A DNA stretch of 64,000 bases from Companilactobacillus pabuli. GTDB lineage: Bacteria > Bacillota > Bacilli > Lactobacillales > Lactobacillaceae. How positions within the stretch are numbered: the first letter of the stretch is position 1; each line of letters starts with the position of its first letter. This document shows positions 46,181 through 56,345 of the stretch, in pieces. Both the position numbers and the translations under genes were made by a program. The notes beneath the pieces are model-generated. The model was given only the letters and a program-made list of their open reading frames with translations. It was not told the origin of the DNA and did no database searches. The stretch is from assembly GCF_014058425.1 (NCBI RefSeq), contig NZ_CP049366.1, positions 248,001 through 312,000 of the forward strand. The letters run 5' to 3'.

Positions 46181-48841
46181 ATGTTAACTAATAAGAAATG
46201 TATGAAATTAGGAACGACTATTATTTCAGCGTTAGTATTAACGTCTTTATCAGGACAAACGGTAGATGCTGCAACAACAAGTACTTCTACTAGTTCGACG
46301 ACCACGCCAACGACTGCTACGACAGAAACGGTATCGCCAACAGTAACGACTAGTGTGACAACTGCACCGACGACTTCAACAATGGGTTCAACGACAGGTT
46401 CAACAACTTCAGGTTCAACAACTTCAGGTACGACAAGTGAAACGCCAACAACATCTAGTTCAACTACTACTCCGGCAACAACGTCTACTGCCACAACCGC
46501 ACCAACAACAACGCCAACGACTTCAACATCGTCTGTTTCAACAACAAATACGACTGGTACGACTGCTTCAACTAGCACAACTAGTGGCACGACTACCACA
46601 CCAAGTACAACTACTACAAGTACACCAACAACTTCGACAACAAATCCTACAACGAGTTCAACAACTGGAACTTCTTCAACAACTACTACAGGTACAAGTA
46701 CGACAAGTTCTAGTGCTTCTGGTAGTACTGCAGGAGCAACTTTACCAGCTTCAAGTTTGCCAGTAAGCGTTCCAACAGCATTACCTGGCGGTCAAACTAA
46801 CGTTACGGCTGATACTGGCGGTTATAAGTTACCAGCCAATTTGACTGATAGTACAGTAGTTGATTTTTCAGATGCTACTTTGGCTGGGATGGTAAGACAA
46901 GCCTTAGGATTGAAGTCTACTGATCCGATTACAGTCGGAGATATCAAGAATTATCAACCATTGACCGTTACTTTGACATTGGATGAAGGTCAATATTTAG
47001 CTAAGACTACTGGTACTAGTTATGTAGCTCAAGCTGATTACGTTCCTATTGAAAGTTTGGATGGGATGCAATATTTGCAATTATTGCCACACGATACAAT
47101 TAGTTTTACTGGTAGATTGGGTTCAGATGCCAATGCCAATCCAAGTTTGGAACCTATGTATGGTATCAAACTCAACCAATTGGAATTGATTGGTAACTAT
47201 AGCGACAACTCCAAGAAGGAAATCAATGTCAGCCAAATCGCTAAATTGGAAACACCAATTGGCAGTGCTTATTTTGCCGGGGATGATGGATTCAATGGTA
47301 TTACTAATGATGAGTTGAAGACTTTGGCACCTTGGGTTATTCAATTTTCTAACGATTCAACTGGTGGTAGCTTAGTTATGAATGGCAACACTATCAGTGA
47401 TTTTTCACCATTAGGTGGCATCAATAGAAATACTCACTTCAGTATCAATACTACTGGTGGTGTCTACGATCCAACTACCGTTTATGGTGTCGTCGGTCAA
47501 CCAATGCAATTTACTTCAACACCAGTCAAAGGACTTGATGGCGAGGATGTTTCTTCAAACTATGGCTTCACTATGAATACTGCTAGTCCAGCCTATGGTG
47601 ATTTGACTGCTAAAGGAAATGACACTTATGTAATTCAAAATCCAACTAGTTCTTATGATGAATTAGTTTACGGTGATTCTGGGTTTGATCCTAAATATAA
47701 TCCTACTTACAATCTTGGTGGGGTACTAGTCAAACAATATGGCACTACTCAATGGATTAACAATATGATTCATGCTCAACCAGTCGTATGGCAAACTGGT
47801 CCTAGTGTTGAGATCAAATATACTAATAGTGATGGGACACCAATTTTGAATGCCAACGGACAACCATTAACTAAAACTGTTACTGGAACAACGATTGGTG
47901 ACAGTTTTGATTTGAGTGGCGATACTGCAGTTGATGGATATACTTTGGAGACTCCAACACCAACATTACAAGGTAAATATACGCAAGATCCACAAACAAT
48001 AACTTTGACATACAAAGCCATTCCTAAGTCAACTTATACTGGAACAACTGGTTCTGGTTCAACGACAACTCCATCAGCACCAACAACTCCGCCAACTTCT
48101 GATGATGAAGTACAATCAAGAATTCCTATAACAGTTAACTCTTTGTCGGGCCCTCAAACAGGAGAAAATGAACTCTTAGCTAGCTTAGGAGTCAAAGCAA
48201 CGACAACTATTAATGGTCAAAAATTCTATCAAGTAGGTTATGGTCAATGGGTCGAAGCCAGTTCATTTACTGACGCTGAATTTTCTAAACCTGGTACAGT
48301 CAGAACCTTTAACAATACTGTTGACCTAGTTGATAGTTCTGGTAAAGAAATCGGTAGAGTCGTATCCCCAAGTTCCGGTTGGAAATACAGTAAGATAGTA
48401 AAAATTGACGGTAATGATTACTATCAAGTAGCTACAAATGAATTTGTACCTGTAAAGAGTGGTATTCCATATACAGCAGTGCCAGAAACTACTTCAGTTG
48501 GAATTACTAGTTCGACACCAATTTATAATTCTAAAGGCGAAAGCATCGGAACAACTTTGCCAGCTAATACTAGTTGGAGAACTGACAGCTATGCCACAAT
48601 CAACGGTGAAAAGATGTATCGTGTCGCCACTGATGAATGGATTCCAGCCAGTTCATTGACAACTTATCAACCAATCTCTTCTACTTATACAACTAAAGGA
48701 GAAATTCCACTCTATGATCATACAGGTAAATTGATTGGTAAAACTCTAGCACCTGGAACATCTTGGAAGACCGATCAACTTGCTACTATCAATGGTCGAG
48801 AATATTATCGGGTTGCTACAAATGAATATGTTTTAGCTTAA
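46181..48841 (+). CDS. Large Thr/Ser-rich secreted protein with MucBP-like and SLAP-like domains
   Basis: The 886-residue paralogue has the same order of parts: signal peptide (MLTNKKCMKLGTTIISALVL), a stalk of about 160 residues of Thr, Ser and Gly, the central domain (SLDGMQYLQLLPHDTI), a MucBP-like repeat (VEIKYTNSDGTPILNANGQP), a short linker and four SLAP-like units, the last ending YYRVATNEYVLA. It has one more SLAP unit than its neighbours. ATG at 46181 follows AGGAAAAGAGTG; an open extension to 46103 is not supported. Confidence 0.84.
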   Translation: MLTNKKCMKLGTTIISALVLTSLSGQTVDAATTSTSTSSTTTPTTATTETVSPTVTTSVTTAPTTSTMGSTTGSTTSGSTTSGTTSETPTTSSSTTTPATTSTATTAPTTTPTTSTSSVSTTNTTGTTASTSTTSGTTTTPSTTTTSTPTTSTTNPTTSSTTGTSSTTTTGTSTTSSSASGSTAGATLPASSLPVSVPTALPGGQTNVTADTGGYKLPANLTDSTVVDFSDATLAGMVRQALGLKSTDPITVGDIKNYQPLTVTLTLDEGQYLAKTTGTSYVAQADYVPIESLDGMQYLQLLPHDTISFTGRLGSDANANPSLEPMYGIKLNQLELIGNYSDNSKKEINVSQIAKLETPIGSAYFAGDDGFNGITNDELKTLAPWVIQFSNDSTGGSLVMNGNTISDFSPLGGINRNTHFSINTTGGVYDPTTVYGVVGQPMQFTSTPVKGLDGEDVSSNYGFTMNTASPAYGDLTAKGNDTYVIQNPTSSYDELVYGDSGFDPKYNPTYNLGGVLVKQYGTTQWINNMIHAQPVVWQTGPSVEIKYTNSDGTPILNANGQPLTKTVTGTTIGDSFDLSGDTAVDGYTLETPTPTLQGKYTQDPQTITLTYKAIPKSTYTGTTGSGSTTTPSAPTTPPTSDDEVQSRIPITVNSLSGPQTGENELLASLGVKATTTINGQKFYQVGYGQWVEASSFTDAEFSKPGTVRTFNNTVDLVDSSGKEIGRVVSPSSGWKYSKIVKIDGNDYYQVATNEFVPVKSGIPYTAVPETTSVGITSSTPIYNSKGESIGTTLPANTSWRTDSYATINGEKMYRVATDEWIPASSLTTYQPISSTYTTKGEIPLYDHTGKLIGKTLAPGTSWKTDQLATINGREYYRVATNEYVLA

Positions 48842-48845
48842 AGAA

Positions 48846-48878
48846 ATAACCTCTACATTAAATTGTGGAGGTTGTTTT
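48846..48878 (+). terminator. Terminator of the second large SLAP gene
   Basis: AACCTCTACA pairs with TGTGGAGGTT across a short AT loop; T-rich bases follow. Confidence 0.75.
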
Positions 48879-49041
48879 GTTATTACATATTGTATGGAAA
48901 AGAATGGGCTCTAGAGAGAGTATGTGTTTTAAATATAGGATAATTTTTTTAATAAATTATGACGACCTTTTATTGGAACGCTTCAAAAATGCACATTAAT
49001 ATCGATTATGAATAAGGGAATTAAGAAAAGAGTAATGATAT

Positions 49042-51591
49042 ATGTTAACGAATAAAAAATGTGTATATTTGGGTGCCACAATCGTTTCGGCATTAGTACT
49101 AACGGTTTTGTCAGGACAAACAGTTAAGGCTGATACAACGACTAATAATCAAATAACTAACAATCAAACAACTACGTTAGCTCCAGCAACAAAGGTAGTG
49201 CCAACAGCTACCAAAACTAATGTAGCCACTGATGATGATACAACTAAGGGACAAACAGCTGTATCATCAGTAAATGATCCTTCAAATAGTACTGCCAAAA
49301 GTCAGGGAGATTCGACAGCTACAACTAGTACAAACGATAATTCGTCGAATGATTCATCTGATAGTTCGTTGAAAGGTAATTCATTGAATCAGAGTTCTAC
49401 TGCAGTAGCCACTAATTCAACTTCAGAATCCTCAACTAATGATGTAAATGCGAGTTCTACGACAGATCAAACTGCAACAAATACAAATTCTGACAATAGC
49501 AGTACAAATACAAGTTCAACCGCAACAGATAATGATTCGAATGAAACTGTTGTCCAGGATATGAATGGCGTTAGTATTGATCTTTCGAATGCTTCAATGA
49601 AAGGAATATATTTGGACGACAAAACTGATATATATTCTAATTTAGCCATACCAGATAAACCAGTCGTAGGTCAAACCAATATTACTAATGATACTAATTC
49701 ATATGCTTTACCTGATAACTTAACTGATACAACAGTAGTTAAGTTTGCTGATTCATATTTGGCTGGCCTAGTAAAACAAGGCTTGGGTTTAAAGTCCACT
49801 GATAATATTACTGTCGGTGATATTAAGAATTTTAAAGGGGCAATTTTGAATATCGATGGTACAGTGATTTCTAACGGACTTGGAAAAGGTGAAATGTCAT
49901 CAAAAGATGTTACACCAATTGAAAGCTTAGATGGGATGCAATATCTACAGCTATTGCCTAATAATATTGTTAGCTTTACAGGAACTTTAGCCTCGGATGC
50001 CAAAGCTAATCCAAGTTTGGCCCCACTTTATGGCTTGAAATTATCCGAATTGAATTTATTTGGTAATTATAGTGACGGGACTATGAAAGAAATAAATATT
50101 AGTCAGATTCCAAAACTAACAATGGCAATATGTCACGATATGCTTAATGAAGTTATAACTCCTACTAATAGTATTGATAATCAACTATCACTGAGTGGAG
50201 ATGAGCCATTTAATGGATTGACTAACGATGAGCTAAAGACAGTTGCACCATGGATTGAACAAAACTCAAAGAAAGAATCACCTCAAGGTGTAAGAGGTTT
50301 CTTGGGGGATATTTATTTTATGAATTCTACGATTGATGATTATTCTCCCCTCAAAGATATTTTGACTGATAATTATACGGTGGCAACATTTGAAACAAAT
50401 GGTATGAAATATGATCCAACTCCAGTATATGGTGTCAAGGGGCAACCACTTATTTTCAAAGCTGATCCTATCTATAATGATTACGGACTTGAGTTCGAGA
50501 ACCCTAATGACTTCAGGACTTACAATGTTCCTGATCCAACATTCTATCCAGTTAAAAGTTTGGGCAATAACACATATGAACTTGATAATCCCGATACAAG
50601 TCTCAATATGTTAATATACGGCTATCCATTCCTTTCACCTGATGAAAATAAACCGCAAGGATTTTATAGTCCACTTCTTACTGCAACCATGCATTCTCAA
50701 CCATTAATTTGGCAAGATCATCCTAACGTTACTATCGAATATGTTGATCAAAATGGCAATCCAATCATGTCAAATGGTGTTCCTCTAACTAAAACAGTCA
50801 ATGGCAATTTGATCGGCGATAGTTTTGATTTAACTAAAGAAGCTAGTCTAAACGGTTATACCTTATTGAGCCCAACTACTAGTTTGCAAGGTAAATATGA
50901 ACAAGCACCACAAGTTATCAAATTAAGCTATAAGGAAAATCCGGTACCTGTTAGTGCAAGTAATGATGAAGTAAATCCTACAACGGTAAATACATTAGCT
51001 ACACCAATTACCATTATTCCAAAAGTCGTCGGGACAGTTTCATTGCATGACTTAACTGGTGCTGAAACTGGCAAAGACCTTGTAGTAAATGGTAGTGAAA
51101 TTACGATTTCAGCCACTGCGATGATCAATGGTCAAGAATATTACCAAATCGGTAACAAATGGGTTTGTGCTGATGATTTTGATATTGTAGAAACTGATAA
51201 ATTAGGTTACGTCAGAATCTACAATGAAGTTGCTAATTTGATTAATAGCGATGGCCAATTATTAACTAGAGAATTGGGACCAAATACCGGTTGGAAATTC
51301 AACAGAATCGTTTCAATCGACGATAACGACTTTTATCAAGTAGCAACCAATGAATTTGTCTCAGTCGATAGCGGTGTTCCATATATTCCAATTAATGCCA
51401 AAACGGACGTTAACCTTACAAAACCTGCTGAACTTTACGATTCACAAGGTCCAGACCTAGATAAAAGTTTACCAACTAAAACTAGTTGGAGAACTGATAG
51501 TTATGCCAAAATCGATAACGTCAAAATGTATCGTGTCGCCACCGATGAATGGATTCCAGCCGATACTTTAGATGTGGTTCAAGTTAAATAA
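49042..51591 (+). CDS. Large secreted protein with MucBP-like and SLAP-like domains
   Basis: The 849-residue third paralogue has the signal peptide MLTNKKCVYLGATIVSALVL. Here the stalk (residues about 35-165) is mixed Ser, Thr, Asn and Asp instead of pure Thr/Ser. The central domain (SLDGMQYLQLLPNNIV), a MucBP-like repeat (VTIEYVDQNGNPIMSNGVP) and three SLAP-like units follow, ending MYRVATDEWIPA. The short leader (AATATCGATTATGAATAAGG) resembles that of the second paralogue. No LPXTG motif is present. Confidence 0.84.
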   Translation: MLTNKKCVYLGATIVSALVLTVLSGQTVKADTTTNNQITNNQTTTLAPATKVVPTATKTNVATDDDTTKGQTAVSSVNDPSNSTAKSQGDSTATTSTNDNSSNDSSDSSLKGNSLNQSSTAVATNSTSESSTNDVNASSTTDQTATNTNSDNSSTNTSSTATDNDSNETVVQDMNGVSIDLSNASMKGIYLDDKTDIYSNLAIPDKPVVGQTNITNDTNSYALPDNLTDTTVVKFADSYLAGLVKQGLGLKSTDNITVGDIKNFKGAILNIDGTVISNGLGKGEMSSKDVTPIESLDGMQYLQLLPNNIVSFTGTLASDAKANPSLAPLYGLKLSELNLFGNYSDGTMKEINISQIPKLTMAICHDMLNEVITPTNSIDNQLSLSGDEPFNGLTNDELKTVAPWIEQNSKKESPQGVRGFLGDIYFMNSTIDDYSPLKDILTDNYTVATFETNGMKYDPTPVYGVKGQPLIFKADPIYNDYGLEFENPNDFRTYNVPDPTFYPVKSLGNNTYELDNPDTSLNMLIYGYPFLSPDENKPQGFYSPLLTATMHSQPLIWQDHPNVTIEYVDQNGNPIMSNGVPLTKTVNGNLIGDSFDLTKEASLNGYTLLSPTTSLQGKYEQAPQVIKLSYKENPVPVSASNDEVNPTTVNTLATPITIIPKVVGTVSLHDLTGAETGKDLVVNGSEITISATAMINGQEYYQIGNKWVCADDFDIVETDKLGYVRIYNEVANLINSDGQLLTRELGPNTGWKFNRIVSIDDNDFYQVATNEFVSVDSGVPYIPINAKTDVNLTKPAELYDSQGPDLDKSLPTKTSWRTDSYAKIDNVKMYRVATDEWIPADTLDVVQVK

Positions 51592-51605
51592 GGGCAACAA
51601 AATAA

Positions 51606-51635
51606 CCTCTACAAATTGATGTAGAGGCTTTTTTG
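51606..51635. terminator. Bidirectional terminator between convergent genes
   Basis: CCTCTACA (51606-51613) pairs with TGTAGAGG (51620-51627), followed by T residues. It serves the SLAP gene and probably the opposing membrane protein gene. Confidence 0.85.
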
Positions 51636-51638
51636 TTA

Positions 51639-53039
51639 TTACTTTTGTTGTTTTTGTTGAATTAATTTAACTTTCTCTAAAATACCTTTGTTGAAAGCTT
51701 TCATATAATCGTCGCGATTGGCAAAATGCTTATTCTGAAGTTGATCTTGAACATCGACCCAATCGTAATAGTTGATAGGAATTTTATTTCTATTATTGTT
51801 TTTGACATATAGCTCGGCAAAATTAGGATCATCTTGAATCAGAGTTGTTAGCCAAATATAGTGAGTATCCTGATATTGCAAATAGTACTGATTCTTACTA
51901 TCAATAGTATTTTGGTATTCTGAATATTCAATTTGCATATCAAAGGTTTTACCATAATTTCTGGCAATTAAATCCATTCGTGCACCCAATACTAAAGCAA
52001 TCAAGGCAAAGACTGGGAAAATGTACTTCTCATAAGCATCAGTCAGTAAATCAATATTGATTACTACTATAGTAGAGAAGAGCGCATAAGTTGCAAACAT
52101 ACATCTGGAACCAAAAGGTGAAACGACCAAAAATGGTGCAATAACAACGAACCCGGATACTAGTAGAAAAAGGTTAGCGATTCTTAATTTGATGTTTCTC
52201 ATTTTGTAAGAATACAAGATAACGATGATACTGAATAATAATAGTAGAATTCCAACAGTAATCAGAGTTTTGGGTGTAAATTGCGTTTTTAAATAGTTGA
52301 ACATCGTGTCAGAATTGGCTGAACCAGAAACTGAACGATAAGAATCTTTTCCAAATAAAATCTTTAAGTAGGCACCGTTGATAAACATGAAAAAGGCACC
52401 GATAATATTTCCTAAAAGAATCCAATTGAGGATTTTTTTGAATTCAGTTCCAAAGTGTTTTCTCAAGAAAATCCAAACTAAAACACTATTAAAACAGTTT
52501 AAAAGCGTTACATGTTCGGCAAAAAATTGAGCCATAATTGAAGCTAGAAAAATTAAAATAACTACGGTTCGATAATAATGAATCTCTTTGTCGTAATTTT
52601 TTAAGACTAAGTAAAGCATGAATAATGGAAAAACAACTGATGGTACATAGTTGGCAAATCCTGCGTGCCAACCTAGAATTTGTTTAAAAATAACTTTTGG
52701 AGTTATTAAGATGGCAATTGTCATTAAAGATGAAGAAACTAATCCTAAAGATTTAGGTGTTTTGATCTGATCTCTGATTTTTTGAACTAAAAAGACGATC
52801 AAAGTCATGAAAGTTCCATAAGCGATAAATGACAGTGGCTTGATCTTAGTAATAGAAATAACTAGTAAATCTCCTAAATAACGTCCATCGTATTTTAGGA
52901 AGATGCCTTGAGGGAAATAGTTGCTACCGAAGTAAGTACCCCAATGCAAGTCATCGCCAAGTAGTGGCATCCACAGGCCAATCAGACCGAAGATAATGAA
53001 AATGATGAAATAAAAACTTAGTTTAGCTGTTCTTGTCAT
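51639..53039 (-). CDS. DUF6056-like polytopic membrane protein
   Basis: The 466-residue protein has about 10-11 spans. The first outer loop has GDDLHWGTYFGS and KYDGRYLGDLLV, the pattern seen in DUF6056 and GtrII-like proteins that may transfer glucose to surface polymers. The start at 53039 is chosen because GAGAGGAC lies 7 bp upstream; the frame extends to 53162 without support. The glycosyltransferase function is a guess from topology. Confidence 0.75.
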   Translation of the reverse strand: MTRTAKLSFYFIIFIIFGLIGLWMPLLGDDLHWGTYFGSNYFPQGIFLKYDGRYLGDLLVISITKIKPLSFIAYGTFMTLIVFLVQKIRDQIKTPKSLGLVSSSLMTIAILITPKVIFKQILGWHAGFANYVPSVVFPLFMLYLVLKNYDKEIHYYRTVVILIFLASIMAQFFAEHVTLLNCFNSVLVWIFLRKHFGTEFKKILNWILLGNIIGAFFMFINGAYLKILFGKDSYRSVSGSANSDTMFNYLKTQFTPKTLITVGILLLLFSIIVILYSYKMRNIKLRIANLFLLVSGFVVIAPFLVVSPFGSRCMFATYALFSTIVVINIDLLTDAYEKYIFPVFALIALVLGARMDLIARNYGKTFDMQIEYSEYQNTIDSKNQYYLQYQDTHYIWLTTLIQDDPNFAELYVKNNNRNKIPINYYDWVDVQDQLQNKHFANRDDYMKAFNKGILEKVKLIQQKQQK

Positions 53040-53175
53040 AGTGTGTCCTCTCGAAGTATCTTTTACTAGGATATATTCATTTCGGTTTTCTAGCAACAAA
53101 AAATCTATACTTGCTACTAGATATGTCATATTGATAAAATATTTACGTAGATAATTGTGCATGTTAAGATTAATT

Positions 53176-53190
53176 TTGCAAACGATTACA
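53176..53190 (+). promoter_or_regulatory. cre box upstream of rbsD
   Basis: TTGCAAACGATTACA is a perfect cre match 17 bp before the rbsD start. LacI-family proteins such as CcpA or RbsR are expected to bind it. Confidence 0.65.
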
Positions 53191-53207
53191 GAAAAGGTGA
53201 AAATTTC

Positions 53208-53603
53208 ATGAAAAAAACAAGAGTAATCAACTCTAATATTTCACGTGTCATCGCTCAAATGGGCCATTTTGACACGATTGGAATTGGTGATGCCGGGATG
53301 CCAGTTCCAGCAGATACTGAAAAAATCGATTTGGCAGTTGAAGCAGGCTTACCTAGTTTCATGCAAGTCCTAGAAAATGTCTTGAGTGAATTAGAGGTAC
53401 AAAAAGTTTATTTGGCCGAAGAAATCAAAGTTCAAAATCCAGAACAATTGGCTGCTGTGAAAAAAGCTATCGGCGATACACCAATTGAGTTTATTCCTCA
53501 TGAAGAAATGAAGAAAGACTTGAGCGACACTAAAGCGTTCATTCGAACAGGAGAGGAAACACCATATTCAAATATCTTACTTGAAAGTGGAGTTGTCTTT
53601 TAG
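53208..53603 (+). CDS. rbsD: D-ribose pyranase
   Basis: The 131-residue enzyme interconverts the pyranose and furanose forms of ribose before phosphorylation. The family pattern [17 protein letters not shown] includes the catalytic H20 and D28. The C-terminal [20 protein letters not shown] is also conserved. ATG at 53208 fits the family start; an upstream in-frame ATG at 53157 would translate across the cre box. rbsK follows 12 bp later. No ribose transporter is in view. Confidence 0.95.
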   Translation: MKKTRVINSNISRVIAQMGHFDTIGIGDAGMPVPADTEKIDLAVEAGLPSFMQVLENVLSELEVQKVYLAEEIKVQNPEQLAAVKKAIGDTPIEFIPHEEMKKDLSDTKAFIRTGEETPYSNILLESGVVF

Positions 53604-53615
53604 AGAGGTTTTAAT

Positions 53616-54524
53616 ATGAAGAAAATTGTTGTATTAGGTTCAATTAATATAGATACTATTTTAAATATTGCTCGTTTACCTTTACCTGGTGAAACAATGG
53701 CAATGCACGGTCGTTCCATTGCTGGCGGTGGAAAAGGTGCTAATCAAGCGATTGCGGCCGTTCGTGCAGGGGCAGAGACATCATTTATCGCTAAGATTGG
53801 AAAAGATCATGCGGCTGATTTTATGATTGATACTTTTAAGTCGGATGGTTTAAATATCCAAAATGTTACTGAAGATAATGTAGCAGGTACTGGTAAAGCT
53901 TATATTTTATTAGATGACAATGGTCAAAATAGTATTTTAATTTACGGTGGAGCTAACCAGACAATTACAGTCGAAGATATTAGAAATGCTTCTGAAACAA
54001 TCAAATCAGCTGATTGCTTGATTACTGAGTTTGAAACACCACTTGAAGCATCAACGGAAGCTTTTAAAATTGCTAAAGAAAATAATGTTTTAACTATTTT
54101 AAATCCTGCTCCAGCTAAACAAAATATTCCCGAAGAGTTGTTGAAACTCACTGATATCATTGTTCCTAACGAAACAGAAGCTCAGGCAATCACAGGAATT
54201 GAAGTTGTTGATGAACCTTCAATGGCTCAGGCTGCAAAAAAAATGCACGCAATGGGTGTAAAGAATGTTATAATAACCGTCGGTGCTAATGGATCATTTT
54301 ATTCACAATCTGAAAAGAGTGGTTTCGTTAATGCCTATAAAGTTAACACTGTTGATACAACAGCTGCCGGTGATACATTTATCGGATATCTAGCTTCTAA
54401 GTTAGATCCAGATTTAAGTAATATCGAGGAAGCGATGAAATTTGCTAGTAAAGCATCTTCTATTACAGTTCAAACTCAAGGTGCTCAGAATTCAATTCCT
54501 TATGTCAAAGATGTTGAAATTTAA
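53616..54524 (+). CDS. rbsK: Ribokinase
   Basis: The 302-residue PfkB-family kinase makes ribose 5-phosphate. The N-terminal motif AGGGKGANQAIAAVRAGA and the C-terminal motif VNTVDTTAAGDTFIGYLA with the catalytic Asp are intact. It is in an operon with rbsD behind the cre box. Confidence 0.96.
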   Translation: MKKIVVLGSINIDTILNIARLPLPGETMAMHGRSIAGGGKGANQAIAAVRAGAETSFIAKIGKDHAADFMIDTFKSDGLNIQNVTEDNVAGTGKAYILLDDNGQNSILIYGGANQTITVEDIRNASETIKSADCLITEFETPLEASTEAFKIAKENNVLTILNPAPAKQNIPEELLKLTDIIVPNETEAQAITGIEVVDEPSMAQAAKKMHAMGVKNVIITVGANGSFYSQSEKSGFVNAYKVNTVDTTAAGDTFIGYLASKLDPDLSNIEEAMKFASKASSITVQTQGAQNSIPYVKDVEI

Positions 54525-54710
54525 GTATTTGTAAACGAAACTTTACTCTAAGTTCATTGTAATAATTGGTCAAACATGTTAATATAATAGTTGTATTTTT
54601 GAATGGTGAATGGTTCGAATGGTTTGAATGTTTCGTATTTTAGACTTTCTTCCATGATGTACCACGAAATAATGCACAAAAAATATTTAGTTATCAGGAG
54701 GAATAGTCTG

Positions 54711-54911
54711 ATGGAACACGGAACAGTTAAATGGTTTAACGCAGAAAAAGGCTATGGTTTTATTACACGCGAAGATGGTAGTGACGTATTTGTTCACTTC
54801 TCAGCAATCCAAGGTGACGGTTACAAGACACTTGAAGAAGGTCAATCTGTAACTTTCGATATCGAAGATTCAGATCGTGGCCCACAAGCTTCAAACGTTG
54901 TTAAGGACTAA
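54711..54911 (+). CDS. cspA: Cold-shock protein
   Basis: The 66-residue OB-fold RNA chaperone has both RNP motifs (KGYGFI and VFVHFS). It starts at 54711 behind CAGGAGG. About 110-120 bases of untranslated leader lie between the likely promoter near 54585 (AATATAAT) and the start, as is usual for temperature-sensitive csp mRNAs. The open frame through that leader is probably not translated. Confidence 0.95.
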   Translation: MEHGTVKWFNAEKGYGFITREDGSDVFVHFSAIQGDGYKTLEEGQSVTFDIEDSDRGPQASNVVKD

Positions 54912-54930
54912 TTAATAAACTTTGAGCAAA

Positions 54931-54958
54931 AGTCAACTCGTATGAGTTGGCTTTTTTT
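54931..54958 (+). terminator. Terminator of the cold-shock gene
   Basis: AGTCAACTC, loop GTAT, GAGTTGGCT, then seven T residues. Confidence 0.9.
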
Positions 54959-55056
54959 AATGCTCTTTTTTTTGCCTCCTACGATAATTTACATAAACTT
55001 TACAGTAACTAAACATTAGTAGTTTATGCTTAAGACTCAACATTGTGGGGGTCGAT

Positions 55057-56268
55057 ATGCAAAAAGCTTGGCAAAAGAATTTTAAAATTTTATGGTTTGG
55101 TAGTTTTATTACTGATATGGGCAATGCGATGACATTGCCTTTTGTTGTCTTATTTATTGATACGTTAGGTGATTTTACTCAAACGCAACTGAATTTTTTA
55201 GGAGCAGCGGCTTTTTCTCTGACTTATTTAATGAAGGCTTTCGTTTCACCACTCTGGGGGCGATTAGCTGATCTAAAAGGTCGAAAATTGATGTGTCTCA
55301 GGGCCTCTGGGGTAATGACGATAACGATTTTTATGATTGGTTTGTCGCCGAATGTGTGGTTTTTATTATTCTTTCGAGCATTACAAGGAGCTTTCTCAGG
55401 GTATATCAATAATGCTAATGCTTTGATGTCAGTTTCTGCACTACAGGGCATGCAAGGTCGAGTAATGAGCAAATTGGTAACTGGCAGTATCACAGGAACC
55501 TTGATAGGTCCTTTGCTAGGTAGTTTTTTAGCAACAGCAGTTGGCTATCGAGGGGCGTTCTTTTTAACGAGTTTTTTAATGGGATTGGTTTTTTTAACAA
55601 CGTTATTCGGTGTTGAAGAAAATTTTGTACCAATTACGAAAGAAAAGTTACAGCCGGTTCTACCTTTAATGAAGAAAATTGGTTGGCCATTCTTTTTAGC
55701 CTTGTTTTACTCGCTCTTAGCCATTCAAGCGACGACTAATGCAATTATACCGATGATTAGTTTATTAGTCCGAGAGCTTGATTCTAACAGCTCTAATCTG
55801 GTTCTCATCACTGGTATCGTGTCAGCTGCTCCAGGTTTGGCAACAATTTTAATGGCTGGAATTGTCGGTTCTCTGATTGATAAGATGGGGGCTTTAAAAA
55901 GTATGATACTTTTTTTGCTCTTAGCTATCGTTAGTTTAGTTTTGACTAGTTGGGTACAAAATGTTTGGGAATTAGTTGCTTTGAGATTTATTTTGGGGAT
56001 TTCTGATGCAGCTTTAATCCCATCGATTCAGGTTCTAACTGTACAAAATGTACCGAAACAAATATTTGGACGGATTTTCAGTTATAATCAATCCGCACAG
56101 TCGTTTGGGAATGTTTTTGGTCCAATGCTTGCGGCTGTGATTGCCACAGGATTAGGTTATAAAAGTATCTTCTTGTTCTGCGCTATTTTAGAAGTTGTAG
56201 CTTTGATATTGTGGATCGTGTATACAAAATGGCAAGGCTTAAAACTCGATAGTCTAAGACATTTTTAA
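55057..56268 (+). CDS. MFS multidrug-type efflux transporter
   Basis: The product has about 403 residues and 12 spans. The GRLADLKGRKL loop between spans 2 and 3 is the major-facilitator signature, and its antiporter motif (GSITGTLIGPLLGSFLA) in span 5 marks drug/proton antiporters. It resembles PmrA-type pumps. The start at 55057 is chosen after GGGGG; a GTG at 55045 is possible. The substrate is unknown. Confidence 0.85.
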   Translation: MQKAWQKNFKILWFGSFITDMGNAMTLPFVVLFIDTLGDFTQTQLNFLGAAAFSLTYLMKAFVSPLWGRLADLKGRKLMCLRASGVMTITIFMIGLSPNVWFLLFFRALQGAFSGYINNANALMSVSALQGMQGRVMSKLVTGSITGTLIGPLLGSFLATAVGYRGAFFLTSFLMGLVFLTTLFGVEENFVPITKEKLQPVLPLMKKIGWPFFLALFYSLLAIQATTNAIIPMISLLVRELDSNSSNLVLITGIVSAAPGLATILMAGIVGSLIDKMGALKSMILFLLLAIVSLVLTSWVQNVWELVALRFILGISDAALIPSIQVLTVQNVPKQIFGRIFSYNQSAQSFGNVFGPMLAAVIATGLGYKSIFLFCAILEVVALILWIVYTKWQGLKLDSLRHF

Positions 56269-56345
56269 AATTCTTTTTCAAATCATAAAAAGTTCAAAGT
56301 TATCGGCTATAATTAGAGTTAATAAACTTAAAAGGGATAGATCAA

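Noticed and set aside
54531-54546. cre-like string TTGTAAACGAAACTT after rbsK
   Set aside because: It fails the conserved C near the end and lies about 180 bp before the cold-shock gene start; coincidence is likely.
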